The notes under the pieces were generated by a model that made no database searches, had not been told where the DNA came from, and saw only the letters and a program-made list of their open reading frames with translations. Positions 37,036 to 50,118 of a DNA stretch of 64,000 nucleotides are shown one piece after another. Within the stretch, counting starts at the first letter, position 1. Each line of letters opens with the position of its first letter. This DNA comes from Sporosarcina sp. P2 (GTDB lineage: Bacteria > Bacillota > Bacilli > Bacillales_A > Planococcaceae). A program made the translations under genes and the position numbers. The stretch spans positions 1 through 64,000 of the forward strand of contig NZ_PDYY01000015.1 of the NCBI RefSeq assembly GCF_002743255.1, given 5' to 3'.

Positions 37036-37055
37036 CAGTGATGCTTACCATTTTT
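37009..37055. terminator. Strong bidirectional terminator
   Basis: Perfect 19-base arms, AAAAATGGTAAGCATCACT and its complement, with a 9-base loop. It separates convergent yneQ and yneR and includes the yneQ stop codon in the loop. Confidence 0.92.
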
Positions 37056-37063
37056 CTTGTAAT

Positions 37064-37357
37064 TTACGCTACTTCATAGTCAAAAGATAATTCTTCCGTT
37101 GCCGAATCGGCATCAATATGCAAGTCATGTCCATCGAAGAACCAAAGATCTCGTTCTTCTATGTAATAATGCACGCCGTTCATGACGTTTTCGACTGCCA
37201 GCTCGTCTGGTTCTTCTTTTGTAATACCTATGGAAAAACCTTCATGTAATGGACTGGATCCGCCATAACGCGCAAAAAACTTTACATAATCGCCTGTAGC
37301 GACTTCCATTTCTTCTTCAAACCAATGAATGGCTTGTTTGGATAGGTGAATATTCAT
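37064..37357 (-). CDS. yneR: HesB/YneR-like protein
   Basis: A 97-residue protein of the HesB/IscA-like fold without the A-type carrier cysteines: MNIHLSKQAIHWFEEEMEVA, then YVKFFARYGGSS and FSIGITKEEPDELAVENVMN. Such YneR-type members are not expected to carry Fe-S clusters. Function unknown. It lies 28 bases downstream of plsY on the same strand. Confidence 0.87.
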   Translation of the reverse strand: MNIHLSKQAIHWFEEEMEVATGDYVKFFARYGGSSPLHEGFSIGITKEEPDELAVENVMNGVHYYIEERDLWFFDGHDLHIDADSATEELSFDYEVA

Positions 37358-37385
37358 GCTCCATACATCCTTTCCCGTGAAAAGT

Positions 37386-37988
37386 CTATAGCCATTTCAC
37401 TTTCGGTTCAGATCCATTCTTAATCCGACTAATATTGTCACGATGGCGATAAAAAATGAAAAGGCCCATCAGTGCGACGACTAAAAATAAATACAGATCG
37501 CCACCCATAAAGTAATAAATGAGACAGTATAGTGGTCCCATGACAGACACGATGATGGATGTTAACGATACCATCTTTGTTAGTTTTAACGCAATTAAAA
37601 ACGTAATGACGACTAATAAGAAAATGGGCCAATTATAACCGAGTAATACTCCACCAGAAGTCGCAACGGCTTTTCCGCCTCTTAGTCCTGCAAAAATAGG
37701 GAAGATGTGTCCAAGTACTGCGACGACTCCAAGAATCAATGGATGAATCGCTGTATCGTGGAATACTGGCCATAACGGCAATAAGACAGCCGCCGTTCCT
37801 TTGAAGATGTCTAGCAGTGTGACGACGATGCCAGCTTTTTTTCCGAGTACCCGAAATGTATTCGTCGCACCCATGTTTCCACTGCCATGTTGTCTAACAT
37901 CCGTTCCATAAAAAAGTTTGCCGATCCACAGAGCGGAAGGGATGGAGCCAAGCAAATAAGCTGCCAGAATGATAACGTAATTTTCCAT
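37386..37988 (-). CDS. plsY: Glycerol-3-phosphate 1-O-acyltransferase PlsY
   Basis: A 200-residue polytopic enzyme that moves an acyl group from acyl phosphate to glycerol-3-phosphate, the first step of phospholipid synthesis. Family motifs: LLGSIPSALWIGKLF, GSGNMGATNTFRVLG and FAGLRGGKAVATSGGVLLG. Divergent from parE, as in B. subtilis, but the yneT gene I recall between them there is absent here. Confidence 0.95.
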   Translation of the reverse strand: MENYVIILAAYLLGSIPSALWIGKLFYGTDVRQHGSGNMGATNTFRVLGKKAGIVVTLLDIFKGTAAVLLPLWPVFHDTAIHPLILGVVAVLGHIFPIFAGLRGGKAVATSGGVLLGYNWPIFLLVVITFLIALKLTKMVSLTSIIVSVMGPLYCLIYYFMGGDLYLFLVVALMGLFIFYRHRDNISRIKNGSEPKVKWL

Positions 37989-38171
37989 AGTGAACCCCTT
38001 TATGCATGATAAACTATTTTATTATTAGTGTAGCAGATGCATAAGTTCTGGACAATAATAGAATTCTAGAGGAAGATGAAGAACAGCCGGAAAAAGGAAT
38101 TTCCGCATAAATCGTTCGGTGTGTTGTCATGGTTTGCTCGTTGCATTCCGTACATTTCTTCTATACAATAG

Positions 38172-42658
<4,487 letters not shown>

Positions 42659-42666
42659 CGAATTAG

Positions 42667-42709
42667 AAAGCGTCCCATGAAGTCAGAACACTTCATGGGA
42701 CGCTTTTTT
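42667..42709 (+). terminator. Terminator of parEC
   Basis: AAAGCGTCCCATGAAGT / ACTTCATGGGACGCTTT then TTTT. Confidence 0.93.
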
Positions 42710-43027
42710 GCGTTGTTTTACGTCACAGATTACAAAAAACCTTTCACAAACGATGCACCATCACCCCGAACTTCCACAGAAAAAGCGCTCATCTCTCTTT
42801 AAAGTCGTGCCCATCTTGCACAAAAGTCGGGTCTATCTTCACTAGTCAGAAAATAAGAAATAAAAAAGTGCTTACACATCAGGCGATGGGCGTCTGTTCA
42901 TTTAATAATTCCACTCCTAATAATATTAATTATTTAACGCAAAAAAGAAAAGATAATGGAAAACCCCCTTTGCTATGATTCTACTCAAGCCAGTAAATAG
43001 ATGATAAGAAAGCATAGAGGTGAAGAG
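42710..43027. other. Intergenic before the CoA operon, with three 22-bp repeats
   Basis: GCTCATCTC, GCCCATCTT and GTCTATCTT start at 42788, 42810 and 42832, exactly 22 bases apart, with AAAGTCG before units two and three. After this comes AT-rich DNA with TATGAT near 42975 as a possible -10 for the operon. No regulator gene is present. Confidence 0.45.
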
Positions 43028-45181
43028 ATGATGAAAATGATGAATGAAGTACTACCATCGAATATGGATCTAGATCCCTTATTCAACCCAAAAAGAGTAG
43101 CCGTACTAGGTGCTTCGGAAAACACGAATAAAATAGGTTACCTGCAATTGAAAGCACTACTAGACGCAGGGTTTAAAGGCGAGATCTACCCCATCCATCC
43201 TACAGCGAAAGAAATTGGAGAATTGCCTTGTTACGCAAGCGTAGGCGATACACCCGAATCAGTCGATTTGGCTGTTCTCTGTGTCGGCATTCACCAAGTA
43301 GAGAAATGTCTGATCGATTGTGGTGAAAGCGGTGTCAAGGCGGCGATTGTCTTTGCATCCGGCTACTCGGAGATCGGCGAAGAAGGAATGATTGCACAAA
43401 ACCGCCTGAAAGAAATCGCTGAACAATACGATATGCGATTGATCGGCCCAAACTGTGTAGGTCTTCTCAATACAACAAATGGCTTGATGGGGACATTCTC
43501 TCCAGGACTTACGAATGTGCCGCTTGGCAAGAAACGTGAAGTGGGATTTGTTACGCAAAGTGGCGCGTTTGGCGTGTTGACGTATATTGCGGCAGCTCAA
43601 CATGGATTGACGTTTAATTACTTCGTCAGTGTTGGCAATGAAGTCGATGTAAGCTTCTCTGACGTCATTGAATACATGTTGCATGATCCGAAAACAAAAG
43701 TAGCAAGCGGCTATTTGGAAGGCGAGAAAAACGCAGCGAAGTTACGGAAACTAGCGAAATTCGCACTTCAAATCAATAAACCGATCGTCATCATGAAGTC
43801 CGGACGAAGCAGCGCGGGCAGTCGTGCAGCGGCATCACATACTGGCTCATTGGCGGGTGCTGATCAAGTGTATGACGGATTCTTCAAGCAAGCGGGCATT
43901 GTGCGTGCAGACGATTACGATGACATTCTTTCATTCTCTAAATTATTCTTGGCCAATAAACTCCCGACAGGCAAAAATACCGTGATCGTCACGAGTTCAG
44001 GCGGCAGAGGAATCAACGAAGCGGATCGTTGTGAGTCGTACGGATTAAACATCCGTGCGCTAAGCGATAAAGTGCGAAAAGATATCGAGAAAAACATTCC
44101 CAATTTTGCAAGCGCTTCCAACCCGGTTGATTTAACCGCAGCCGCATCGATCACCAATCCGGAATTGTATCTCGCACCATTAAAAGTACTCGTCAAGGAT
44201 CCCGATACGGACATCATCTTATTTCCTGAGTTCCCTATTCACTGGGATGAAAACACGCCGCTTCTTCAGGAATTCGTTGAGATCTGCAAGAACTCGGATA
44301 AGTTCGTCATGATATCGAACTTCCCGCTAAAAGGCATGTCGATTCCAAAAGGTGTTCAGTATCTCGAGGACAACGGCATTCCGTTTATTCTCGGTGATAT
44401 GAATCCTATCCGTTCGTTGGCAAAATTAGTAGATTATGCAGAGGCACACAGAAAGGCGCATAAAATCAGCGACGAGCCTGCAAGAACAGAATTGGACGTA
44501 TCGAACATCCGGCACTTGTTACCCGCCAGTCAAACGTTGAGCGAATCGCAGTCGAGCGAAATCCTCTCCGCATACGGTATTCGCACAGCGAAGCGAATTA
44601 CTGCGAAGACGGCGGATGACGCGGTACAAGTTGCGAATCACATGGGGTATCCGGTCGTCATGAAAATCGATTCGCCTGATATTCCGCATAAGACGGAAGT
44701 CAACGGCATTCGGCTGAATGTCCAGAACGGGGTGGAAGTACGCCAGGCGTTCAAGGAAATCTACGGCAGCGCAAAAGAACATTGCCCAACAGCGGATCTT
44801 CACGGCATATCCGTCCAGGAAATGTTACCTGAAGGCGTAGAAGTCATCGTTGGTGTAACGAGTGATCCGACATTCGGCCCTGTTATCATGTTTGGTCTCG
44901 GTGGTGTCTTTGTAGAAGTCTTTAAAGATGTATCTTTCCGTGCCGCACCGATCACAAGACAAGATGCTATCGATATGATGGAAAGTTTGAAGGGCTATCA
45001 AATCCTACAAGGCGTACGCAATAAAAAGCCCGTCGATCAAGAAGCCATCATCGACGTGTTACTGAAAGTTTCCAGATTAATTGAAGACTACTCGGATATC
45101 ATTCAGGAAATAGACATTAACCCGTTAATCGTTTACGAAGACGGCATTGTAGCGGCAGATGCATTGATCATCACCAAATAA
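43028..45181 (+). CDS. Acyl-CoA synthetase, ADP-forming (fused alpha-beta type)
   Basis: A 717-residue NDP-forming CoA ligase. N-terminal CoA-binding Rossmann domain: NPKRVAVLGASENTNKIGYL. Succinyl-CoA-ligase-like flavodoxin domains contain LIGPNCVGLLNTTNG and the phospho-His block SSAGSRAAASHTGSLAG. The C-terminal ATP-grasp domain begins near residue 490 (YGIRTAKRITAKTADDAVQV, GYPVVMKIDSPDIPHKTEVN). It would activate the acid consumed by the operon to its CoA thioester. ATG 43028 follows GAGGTG. First gene of a same-strand run to 55033. Confidence 0.9.
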   Translation: MMKMMNEVLPSNMDLDPLFNPKRVAVLGASENTNKIGYLQLKALLDAGFKGEIYPIHPTAKEIGELPCYASVGDTPESVDLAVLCVGIHQVEKCLIDCGESGVKAAIVFASGYSEIGEEGMIAQNRLKEIAEQYDMRLIGPNCVGLLNTTNGLMGTFSPGLTNVPLGKKREVGFVTQSGAFGVLTYIAAAQHGLTFNYFVSVGNEVDVSFSDVIEYMLHDPKTKVASGYLEGEKNAAKLRKLAKFALQINKPIVIMKSGRSSAGSRAAASHTGSLAGADQVYDGFFKQAGIVRADDYDDILSFSKLFLANKLPTGKNTVIVTSSGGRGINEADRCESYGLNIRALSDKVRKDIEKNIPNFASASNPVDLTAAASITNPELYLAPLKVLVKDPDTDIILFPEFPIHWDENTPLLQEFVEICKNSDKFVMISNFPLKGMSIPKGVQYLEDNGIPFILGDMNPIRSLAKLVDYAEAHRKAHKISDEPARTELDVSNIRHLLPASQTLSESQSSEILSAYGIRTAKRITAKTADDAVQVANHMGYPVVMKIDSPDIPHKTEVNGIRLNVQNGVEVRQAFKEIYGSAKEHCPTADLHGISVQEMLPEGVEVIVGVTSDPTFGPVIMFGLGGVFVEVFKDVSFRAAPITRQDAIDMMESLKGYQILQGVRNKKPVDQEAIIDVLLKVSRLIEDYSDIIQEIDINPLIVYEDGIVAADALIITK

Positions 45182-45195
45182 GAGGAGGATGGAAA

Positions 45196-45639
45196 ATGGA
45201 CTTGGATAAAAGCGTTATAGGCTTAACGAGTGACGAATACGTGTTTGAAGTAGAAAGTCGGCATGTTGGCCAGTTCGTCACTGCCATCGGAGACGACAAT
45301 CCACTCTATACGGACGACCAGTATGCGAAGGAGTCGGCGTACGTCGGGCTAATTGTCCCACCGACATTCCCAATTGCGATGAACGACGGCAAAGTCAAAA
45401 TGCCCTTACAACTGGACCACCGCCGGATGCTACACGGTGAGCAGGAATTCCTTTACTACAAACCAATCCGCATAGGCGATCAACTACGTTGCCAGATCAA
45501 AGTACGTGATCTGTATGACAAAGAAGGAAAGAGCGGAAAGATGCAGTTCCTGAAGCTCGATACGGAAATGAATGATCAAACAGGCGAACTTGTCTGTATT
45601 AGCCGAATGAATATCGTCTATCGCGCAGCAAAAAACTAA
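45196..45639 (+). CDS. MaoC/hot-dog hydratase subunit lacking the catalytic His (ChsH-type)
   Basis: A 147-residue FAS1-like dehydratase N-terminal domain. The hydratase-2 motif is degenerate: TAIGDDNPLYTDDQYAKESA has Tyr38 where the catalytic His stands in active members, and the second region reads VPPTFP rather than an HG-type loop. This suggests a structural or substrate-binding subunit that pairs with the next protein, as in the heteromeric ChsH1/ChsH2 hydratase of steroid side-chain breakdown. Confidence 0.82.
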   Translation: MDLDKSVIGLTSDEYVFEVESRHVGQFVTAIGDDNPLYTDDQYAKESAYVGLIVPPTFPIAMNDGKVKMPLQLDHRRMLHGEQEFLYYKPIRIGDQLRCQIKVRDLYDKEGKSGKMQFLKLDTEMNDQTGELVCISRMNIVYRAAKN

Positions 45640-45654
45640 TGGGAGGGACTTCAG

Positions 45655-46080
45655 ATGATCAAAGATTGGGTGTTGGAAGATTTGACCGTGGATCAGAAAC
45701 TGGAACCGATGATGAAGCCACCGATTACGAAAGTGCAACTTGCACAATATGCAGGTGCTTCCGGGGATTTTAATCCGTTGCATCTGGACGATGGGTTTGC
45801 GCAGAAGATCGGAATGGATGGAGTCATAGCGCACGGCATGCTCGTCATGGGTTTCCTTGGGGAGTATGTGATGAAAATTGCTGGCAAGAAAGCACGCGTG
45901 GTAAATTTCAAGATGCGTTTCGGCAAAATGACGGTACCGGGCGATGAAATACGCTGCTCGGGTGTAGTCAAACGAACATATGAAGAAGAGGGCAAGCGGA
46001 GGATCGCACTAGATTTGACGGCCGAGAAAGTATCGGGCGAAGTGGTCGGATCAGGCAGCGCGATCTTACAACTGACATAA
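45655..46080 (+). CDS. MaoC-type enoyl-CoA hydratase, catalytic subunit
   Basis: A 141-residue single hot-dog domain with the full hydratase-2 motif YAGASGDFNPLHLDDGFAQ (Asp38 and His43 as the catalytic pair) and the IAHGMLVMGFLGEYV helix. It would add water across an enoyl-CoA, with the preceding protein as partner. The gap between the two genes is 15 bases, with GGGAGGG before ATG 45655. Confidence 0.87.
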   Translation: MIKDWVLEDLTVDQKLEPMMKPPITKVQLAQYAGASGDFNPLHLDDGFAQKIGMDGVIAHGMLVMGFLGEYVMKIAGKKARVVNFKMRFGKMTVPGDEIRCSGVVKRTYEEEGKRRIALDLTAEKVSGEVVGSGSAILQLT

Positions 46081-46108
46081 ACAGACGTGAAATAGGAGGA
46101 ATATATCT

Positions 46109-47269
46109 ATGGGAACTATTAAGGACCGCTATGCCATTGTAGGCGTAGGAGAGAGCGAACGCTCAAGAAAATCGGGAACCACGCCTCTGCACTTGGCGCT
46201 TGAAGCGGCCAACGCAGCAATCAAAGATGCGGGCTTGAAAGCGACGGACATCGACGGATTCATGAACTATAACGAAGGGGATTCCTGTACATCCCATCAA
46301 TTGGCCACCTATCTAGGTGTACGACCGAAATATGTGAAGGATATCCAGGGTGGCGGAGCGAGTACGGAAATGCTCATTGCGGATGCAGTGGCGCTCATTG
46401 AAGCAGGCCAGCTGAACACGGTATTAATCTATCGTTCGATGAACGGAAGCTCCGGGACTCGTGTAGGTCGCGGATATGATCCCGATATGCTACAAGGAGC
46501 ACTCGCAGGCGGAAGCTTCGTGATTCCGTACGGATCGGCCAGCCCATCGCAATGGTTCGGCATGTATGCGACACGTCATATGCATGAGACGGGCATTACG
46601 AAAGAACATCTCGGGCATGTGTGCTTGAGCTTCTATGAACATGCGCAACGAAATCCAAAAGCATTCCTGCATGGGAAGCCGTTAACGATGGAAACCTATC
46701 TCGCTACACCGGATATTAGTTCTCCATTCAATATTCATGATTCATGCCTAGAACTCGATGAAGGAAATGCGATCATCGTAACATCTGCTGAAAAAGCGAA
46801 AGACTGTGTGTCGAAACCGGTCTATATCATGGGAATGGCGGCAAGACAATGTCATCCGCACGCGCATTACTGGAACGATATCGACCAAGTTGCTTCTGAT
46901 TACGTAGCGGAAGAGCTCTATGAAAACGCGGGTGTGACACCGGAAGATATCGATGTTGCCTCCATCTATGACTGTTTTAGCTGGGTTGTTATGCGGCAGC
47001 TTGAAGCATACGGATTTGCGAAACGCGGAGAAGTGGGAGATTTTGTTGCAGAAGGTAACTTGAAGATCGGCGGTAAGCTGCCAACCAATACAGCGGGCGG
47101 CATGTTATCTGAAGGATACACACACGGAATGAACAATGCGATTGAAATCGTCAGACAGTTGCGCCATGACTACGAAGGAACCGACCGCCAAGTAGAAGAT
47201 TGTAAGATCGGTATTTGTACAGGCTGGGCCGGACCGGATATCGCAGGCGCCATGATCTTACGAAACTAG
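46109..47269 (+). CDS. Thiolase-fold protein without active-site Cys: probable Ltp2-like retro-aldolase
   Basis: A 386-residue lipid-transfer-protein/SCP-x thiolase. The nucleophilic Cys region reads DIQGGGASTEMLIADA (residues 78-93), with no cysteine, and the GHPxG loop reads SEGYTHG (Tyr337 for His). A second tyrosine, Tyr287, lies in SIYDCFSWVV. In the steroid side-chain aldolase Ltp2, as I recall the published structure, Tyr294 and Tyr344 are the general base and acid and the thiolase cysteines are absent; the spacing of 50 is identical here. It should therefore cleave a 3-hydroxyacyl-CoA by retro-aldol reaction rather than thiolysis. A DUF35 partner follows, as expected. Confidence 0.82.
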   Translation: MGTIKDRYAIVGVGESERSRKSGTTPLHLALEAANAAIKDAGLKATDIDGFMNYNEGDSCTSHQLATYLGVRPKYVKDIQGGGASTEMLIADAVALIEAGQLNTVLIYRSMNGSSGTRVGRGYDPDMLQGALAGGSFVIPYGSASPSQWFGMYATRHMHETGITKEHLGHVCLSFYEHAQRNPKAFLHGKPLTMETYLATPDISSPFNIHDSCLELDEGNAIIVTSAEKAKDCVSKPVYIMGMAARQCHPHAHYWNDIDQVASDYVAEELYENAGVTPEDIDVASIYDCFSWVVMRQLEAYGFAKRGEVGDFVAEGNLKIGGKLPTNTAGGMLSEGYTHGMNNAIEIVRQLRHDYEGTDRQVEDCKIGICTGWAGPDIAGAMILRN

Positions 47270-47280
47270 GAGGAATCACT

Positions 47281-47718
47281 ATGACACAAGCAAAGACTGC
47301 TTACCAAAAACCTATTCCATTGAAAGATATAGATAATGCTCCGTACTGGGATGCAGCGGACCAACACCAACTGGCTCTGCAAAAATGTGTTGACTGTACT
47401 GCGTACTCACAACCGCCAGGCCCTACGTGCGCAAAATGCGGAAGTGAAAATGTCACCTGGGAACAATTAGGCAACGATATTAAAGCCACAGTCTATTCGT
47501 ATGTGGTTTCCTACCGCCCATTCTTACCAGGCTTCCAAGAGGAGTTACCGACGATTATCGCCCTTGCACAGCTCGACAAAGTGCCGGAAGTGAAAATCAT
47601 GGGCAACATTTTGAATTGCGAAGAAAAAGATTTGGCAATCGGTATGCCGATCCAAATGACGTGGGTGGATATTACGGAAGACCGTGCATTGCCACAGTGG
47701 ATTCCGGCTACGAACTGA
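47281..47718 (+). CDS. DUF35/Zn-ribbon OB-fold partner protein
   Basis: A 145-residue acyl-CoA-associated protein. A rubredoxin-like zinc ribbon (CVDCTAYSQPPGPTCAKCG, residues about 39-57) is followed by an OB fold (TVYSYVVSYRPFLPGFQEEL, LPTIIALAQLDKVPEVKIMG). Proteins of this type complex with thiolase-like enzymes; in Ltp2-ChsH2 the DUF35 domain is fused to the hydratase, whereas here it is a separate gene next to the aldolase candidate. ATG 47281 follows AGGAGGAA. Confidence 0.9.
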   Translation: MTQAKTAYQKPIPLKDIDNAPYWDAADQHQLALQKCVDCTAYSQPPGPTCAKCGSENVTWEQLGNDIKATVYSYVVSYRPFLPGFQEELPTIIALAQLDKVPEVKIMGNILNCEEKDLAIGMPIQMTWVDITEDRALPQWIPATN

Positions 47719-47749
47719 TCGATAGGCGAGATAGAAAGGATGAGCGAGT

Positions 47750-48946
47750 ATGGATTTCTCTTTCACGAAAAAAGAAGAAAAATTTAGAACCGAACTACGA
47801 ACATGGCTTGAAGCCAATCTTCCTGAAGGCTGGCTAGAAGGCAAACGCGACTTGCCGGAAGACTTGGATGAATACTCCCGCGTGTTACGTGCATGGCAGA
47901 ATAAATTGTATGAAGGCGGATGGGCAGCGATTGCTTGGCCAAAAGAATATGGCGGTCGCAACGCCACCTTGATGGAAGAAATCATCTACCACCAAGAAAT
48001 GGTACGCGTCAAAGCGCCGCCACTCATCAACTATATCGGGATCCATATGGTAGGTCCTACATTGATCGATATCGGAACGGATGAACAAAAAGAGAAATAT
48101 TTGAAAAAAATCTTAACAGGCGAAGAAATATGGTGCCAAGGTTATTCAGAACCTGGCGCAGGGTCTGATTTAACAGGCTTGAAAACACGTGCGGTAAAAG
48201 ACGGCGATCGCTGGCTTATCAATGGTCAGAAAGTCTGGACAAGTTTTGGCCACGTGGCGGATAAATGTTTCCTGTTGACGAGAACGAGTACGCATCCCGA
48301 AAAGAAACACCGTGGAATTACCGTGTTCATGATGGATATGCACCAACCGGGAGTCGAAACGGTTCCGATCGTGCAGATGGACGGACATAAAGACTTTAAC
48401 GAAGTGTATATGACAGACGCTGTCGCGACCGATGCAGATATCGTCGGACAAGTAGACGCAGGCTGGCATGTATTGATTGCCTTAATGCTCCATGAGCGTA
48501 CAGGAATCGGTGCGGAACTCTTCACACTCGAAAAACAATTCAACGATACCGTGGAACTGGCACAGCAGTATAAAGTAAATGGAAAGCCAGTGATTGAAAA
48601 TCCTGTAGTCAGACAAAAATTGGCGAATTTTTATGCCCGCGTGCGTGGATCGCTATTGAATTACTATAAAAATCTAACTACTACGATTAAGAACGGTCAA
48701 CCAGGAGCGGAAACGTCCATCGATAAATTGGTAGTAACCGAATTGAACCAAGCACTCTCAGCATTTGCCGTGGAGATTCAAGGACATCAAGGCGTGCTAT
48801 TTGATAAAGATGCCGTAGCGGATCCGAAGTGGCAACATGTATTCCTCGCCTCATTCGGACAGACAATTGGTGGCGGAACAAGTGAAGTACAGCGTAATAC
48901 GATTGGCGAGCGCGTACTCGGATTGCCGAAAGACATGGGACGTTAA
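47750..48946 (+). CDS. Acyl-CoA dehydrogenase subunit A (FadE/ChsE-type)
   Basis: A 398-residue flavin dehydrogenase fold. FAD/substrate strand: CQGYSEPGAGSDLTGLKTRA. The usual C-terminal catalytic Glu block is GGGTSEVQRNTIGERVLGLP, with Gly at the Glu position, while Glu249 in LHERTG could act from the alternative helix position. The RxQFG FAD motif at the subunit interface is missing (KVNGKPVIENPVVRQKLANF instead). The next protein has the complementary features, so a heteromer is likely. It would make an alpha,beta-unsaturated acyl-CoA. Confidence 0.88.
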   Translation: MDFSFTKKEEKFRTELRTWLEANLPEGWLEGKRDLPEDLDEYSRVLRAWQNKLYEGGWAAIAWPKEYGGRNATLMEEIIYHQEMVRVKAPPLINYIGIHMVGPTLIDIGTDEQKEKYLKKILTGEEIWCQGYSEPGAGSDLTGLKTRAVKDGDRWLINGQKVWTSFGHVADKCFLLTRTSTHPEKKHRGITVFMMDMHQPGVETVPIVQMDGHKDFNEVYMTDAVATDADIVGQVDAGWHVLIALMLHERTGIGAELFTLEKQFNDTVELAQQYKVNGKPVIENPVVRQKLANFYARVRGSLLNYYKNLTTTIKNGQPGAETSIDKLVVTELNQALSAFAVEIQGHQGVLFDKDAVADPKWQHVFLASFGQTIGGGTSEVQRNTIGERVLGLPKDMGR

Positions 48947-48966
48947 TAGATTTGGAGGGATGATAT

Positions 48967-50100
48967 ATGGACTTTTCATTAACAGAAGAGCAGGAAATGT
49001 TCCGTGGACATATCCGAAAAATGTTGGATACATTCGGCGGTACACAGCTAGCTCGAGAAATGATTGACAATAATCCAGAAAACCTAAAGAAAGTGTACAC
49101 GACATTAGCTGAACTTGGATGTAGCGGTATCAACATTCCTGAAGAATATGACGGTATGGACTTGGATGCACTCGATCTCGTTCCGACATTCGAAGAGATG
49201 GGACGTTCACTAGTACCTGGCTTGTTCATGGAAACTTCCGCGTTGGTAGTACCGACGCTAAAGAAATACGCAACAGAGGAGCAGAAGCAACAATATCTAC
49301 CAGCGATTGCCTCAGGAGAAAAACTGGTTTCATTCGCAGCACTGGAGCCTTTCAACGACTTCTCCCCAGCAGGTATCCAATGTGCATTAGTACAACAGGA
49401 CGGACAGTATGTGCTAAACGGCACGAAGACGCTTGTACCGGAAGCGGAACTTGCAGATGCCTTCCTCCTATTGGTACGCACCAATCAAGAGGATCAAGAA
49501 GACGGATTGTCTCTTGTGTTGATTGACAAGACAGAAGGGATGAACATCGAGAAGTTATCTTCCTTTGACGAATCAAAACATGTGGCGAAAATTGAATTCA
49601 ATCATCTAATCATCAAAGAAGATCAAATTATAGGTGAAGTAGACAAGGGATGGATGCAGCTTCAAGAAGGTCTGTTGTACTTCAATGCCGCACTAAGTTC
49701 ATACATTGTCGGTGCAATGGAAAGTGTTGTCCATATGGCGACGGAATATGCGAAGATTCGGGAGCAGTTCGGCCAAGCGATCGGACGTTTCCAGGCGATC
49801 AAACACAGTATCGTCAATATGAAAGTACATTTGGAGATTGCCCGCTCACTAAGCCATTATGCCAACTGGGTAGTAGATACAGACGAGTTCGATCGAGAAG
49901 CAGCAGTTTACAGCGCCCGTACATATGCGACGGAGAAATTCATCGAAGTCTCGGCACATAACATCCAAATCCACGGTGGAATCGGATTCACGGAAGAAAT
50001 CGATTGCCATCTATTTGTCAAACGCGCTCGCTATTATGATCAGTATGTAGGTTCCACCCCTTTCTATCAAGAAAAAGTAGTCGCATCACTAGGCTGGTAA
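48967..50100 (+). CDS. Acyl-CoA dehydrogenase subunit B (ChsE-type partner)
   Basis: A 377-residue paralogue of the preceding protein. It keeps the interface FAD motifs REQFGQAIGRFQAIKH and IQIHGGIGFTEEIDCHLFVK, but has no catalytic Glu: the LHERTG position reads FNAALSSYI and the C-terminal YEGT position reads YVGSTPF. Two half-active chains with complementary sites are the hallmark of the heterotetrameric ChsE1-ChsE2-type dehydrogenases. Electrons would leave through the ETF encoded 3 kb downstream. Confidence 0.87.
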   Translation: MDFSLTEEQEMFRGHIRKMLDTFGGTQLAREMIDNNPENLKKVYTTLAELGCSGINIPEEYDGMDLDALDLVPTFEEMGRSLVPGLFMETSALVVPTLKKYATEEQKQQYLPAIASGEKLVSFAALEPFNDFSPAGIQCALVQQDGQYVLNGTKTLVPEAELADAFLLLVRTNQEDQEDGLSLVLIDKTEGMNIEKLSSFDESKHVAKIEFNHLIIKEDQIIGEVDKGWMQLQEGLLYFNAALSSYIVGAMESVVHMATEYAKIREQFGQAIGRFQAIKHSIVNMKVHLEIARSLSHYANWVVDTDEFDREAAVYSARTYATEKFIEVSAHNIQIHGGIGFTEEIDCHLFVKRARYYDQYVGSTPFYQEKVVASLGW

Positions 50101-50118
50101 TTTGAAGGAGGAAAACAT

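Noticed and set aside
48687..49484. 265-codon minus-strand frame
   Set aside because: Antisense to the two acyl-CoA dehydrogenase genes, whose family motifs are clear.
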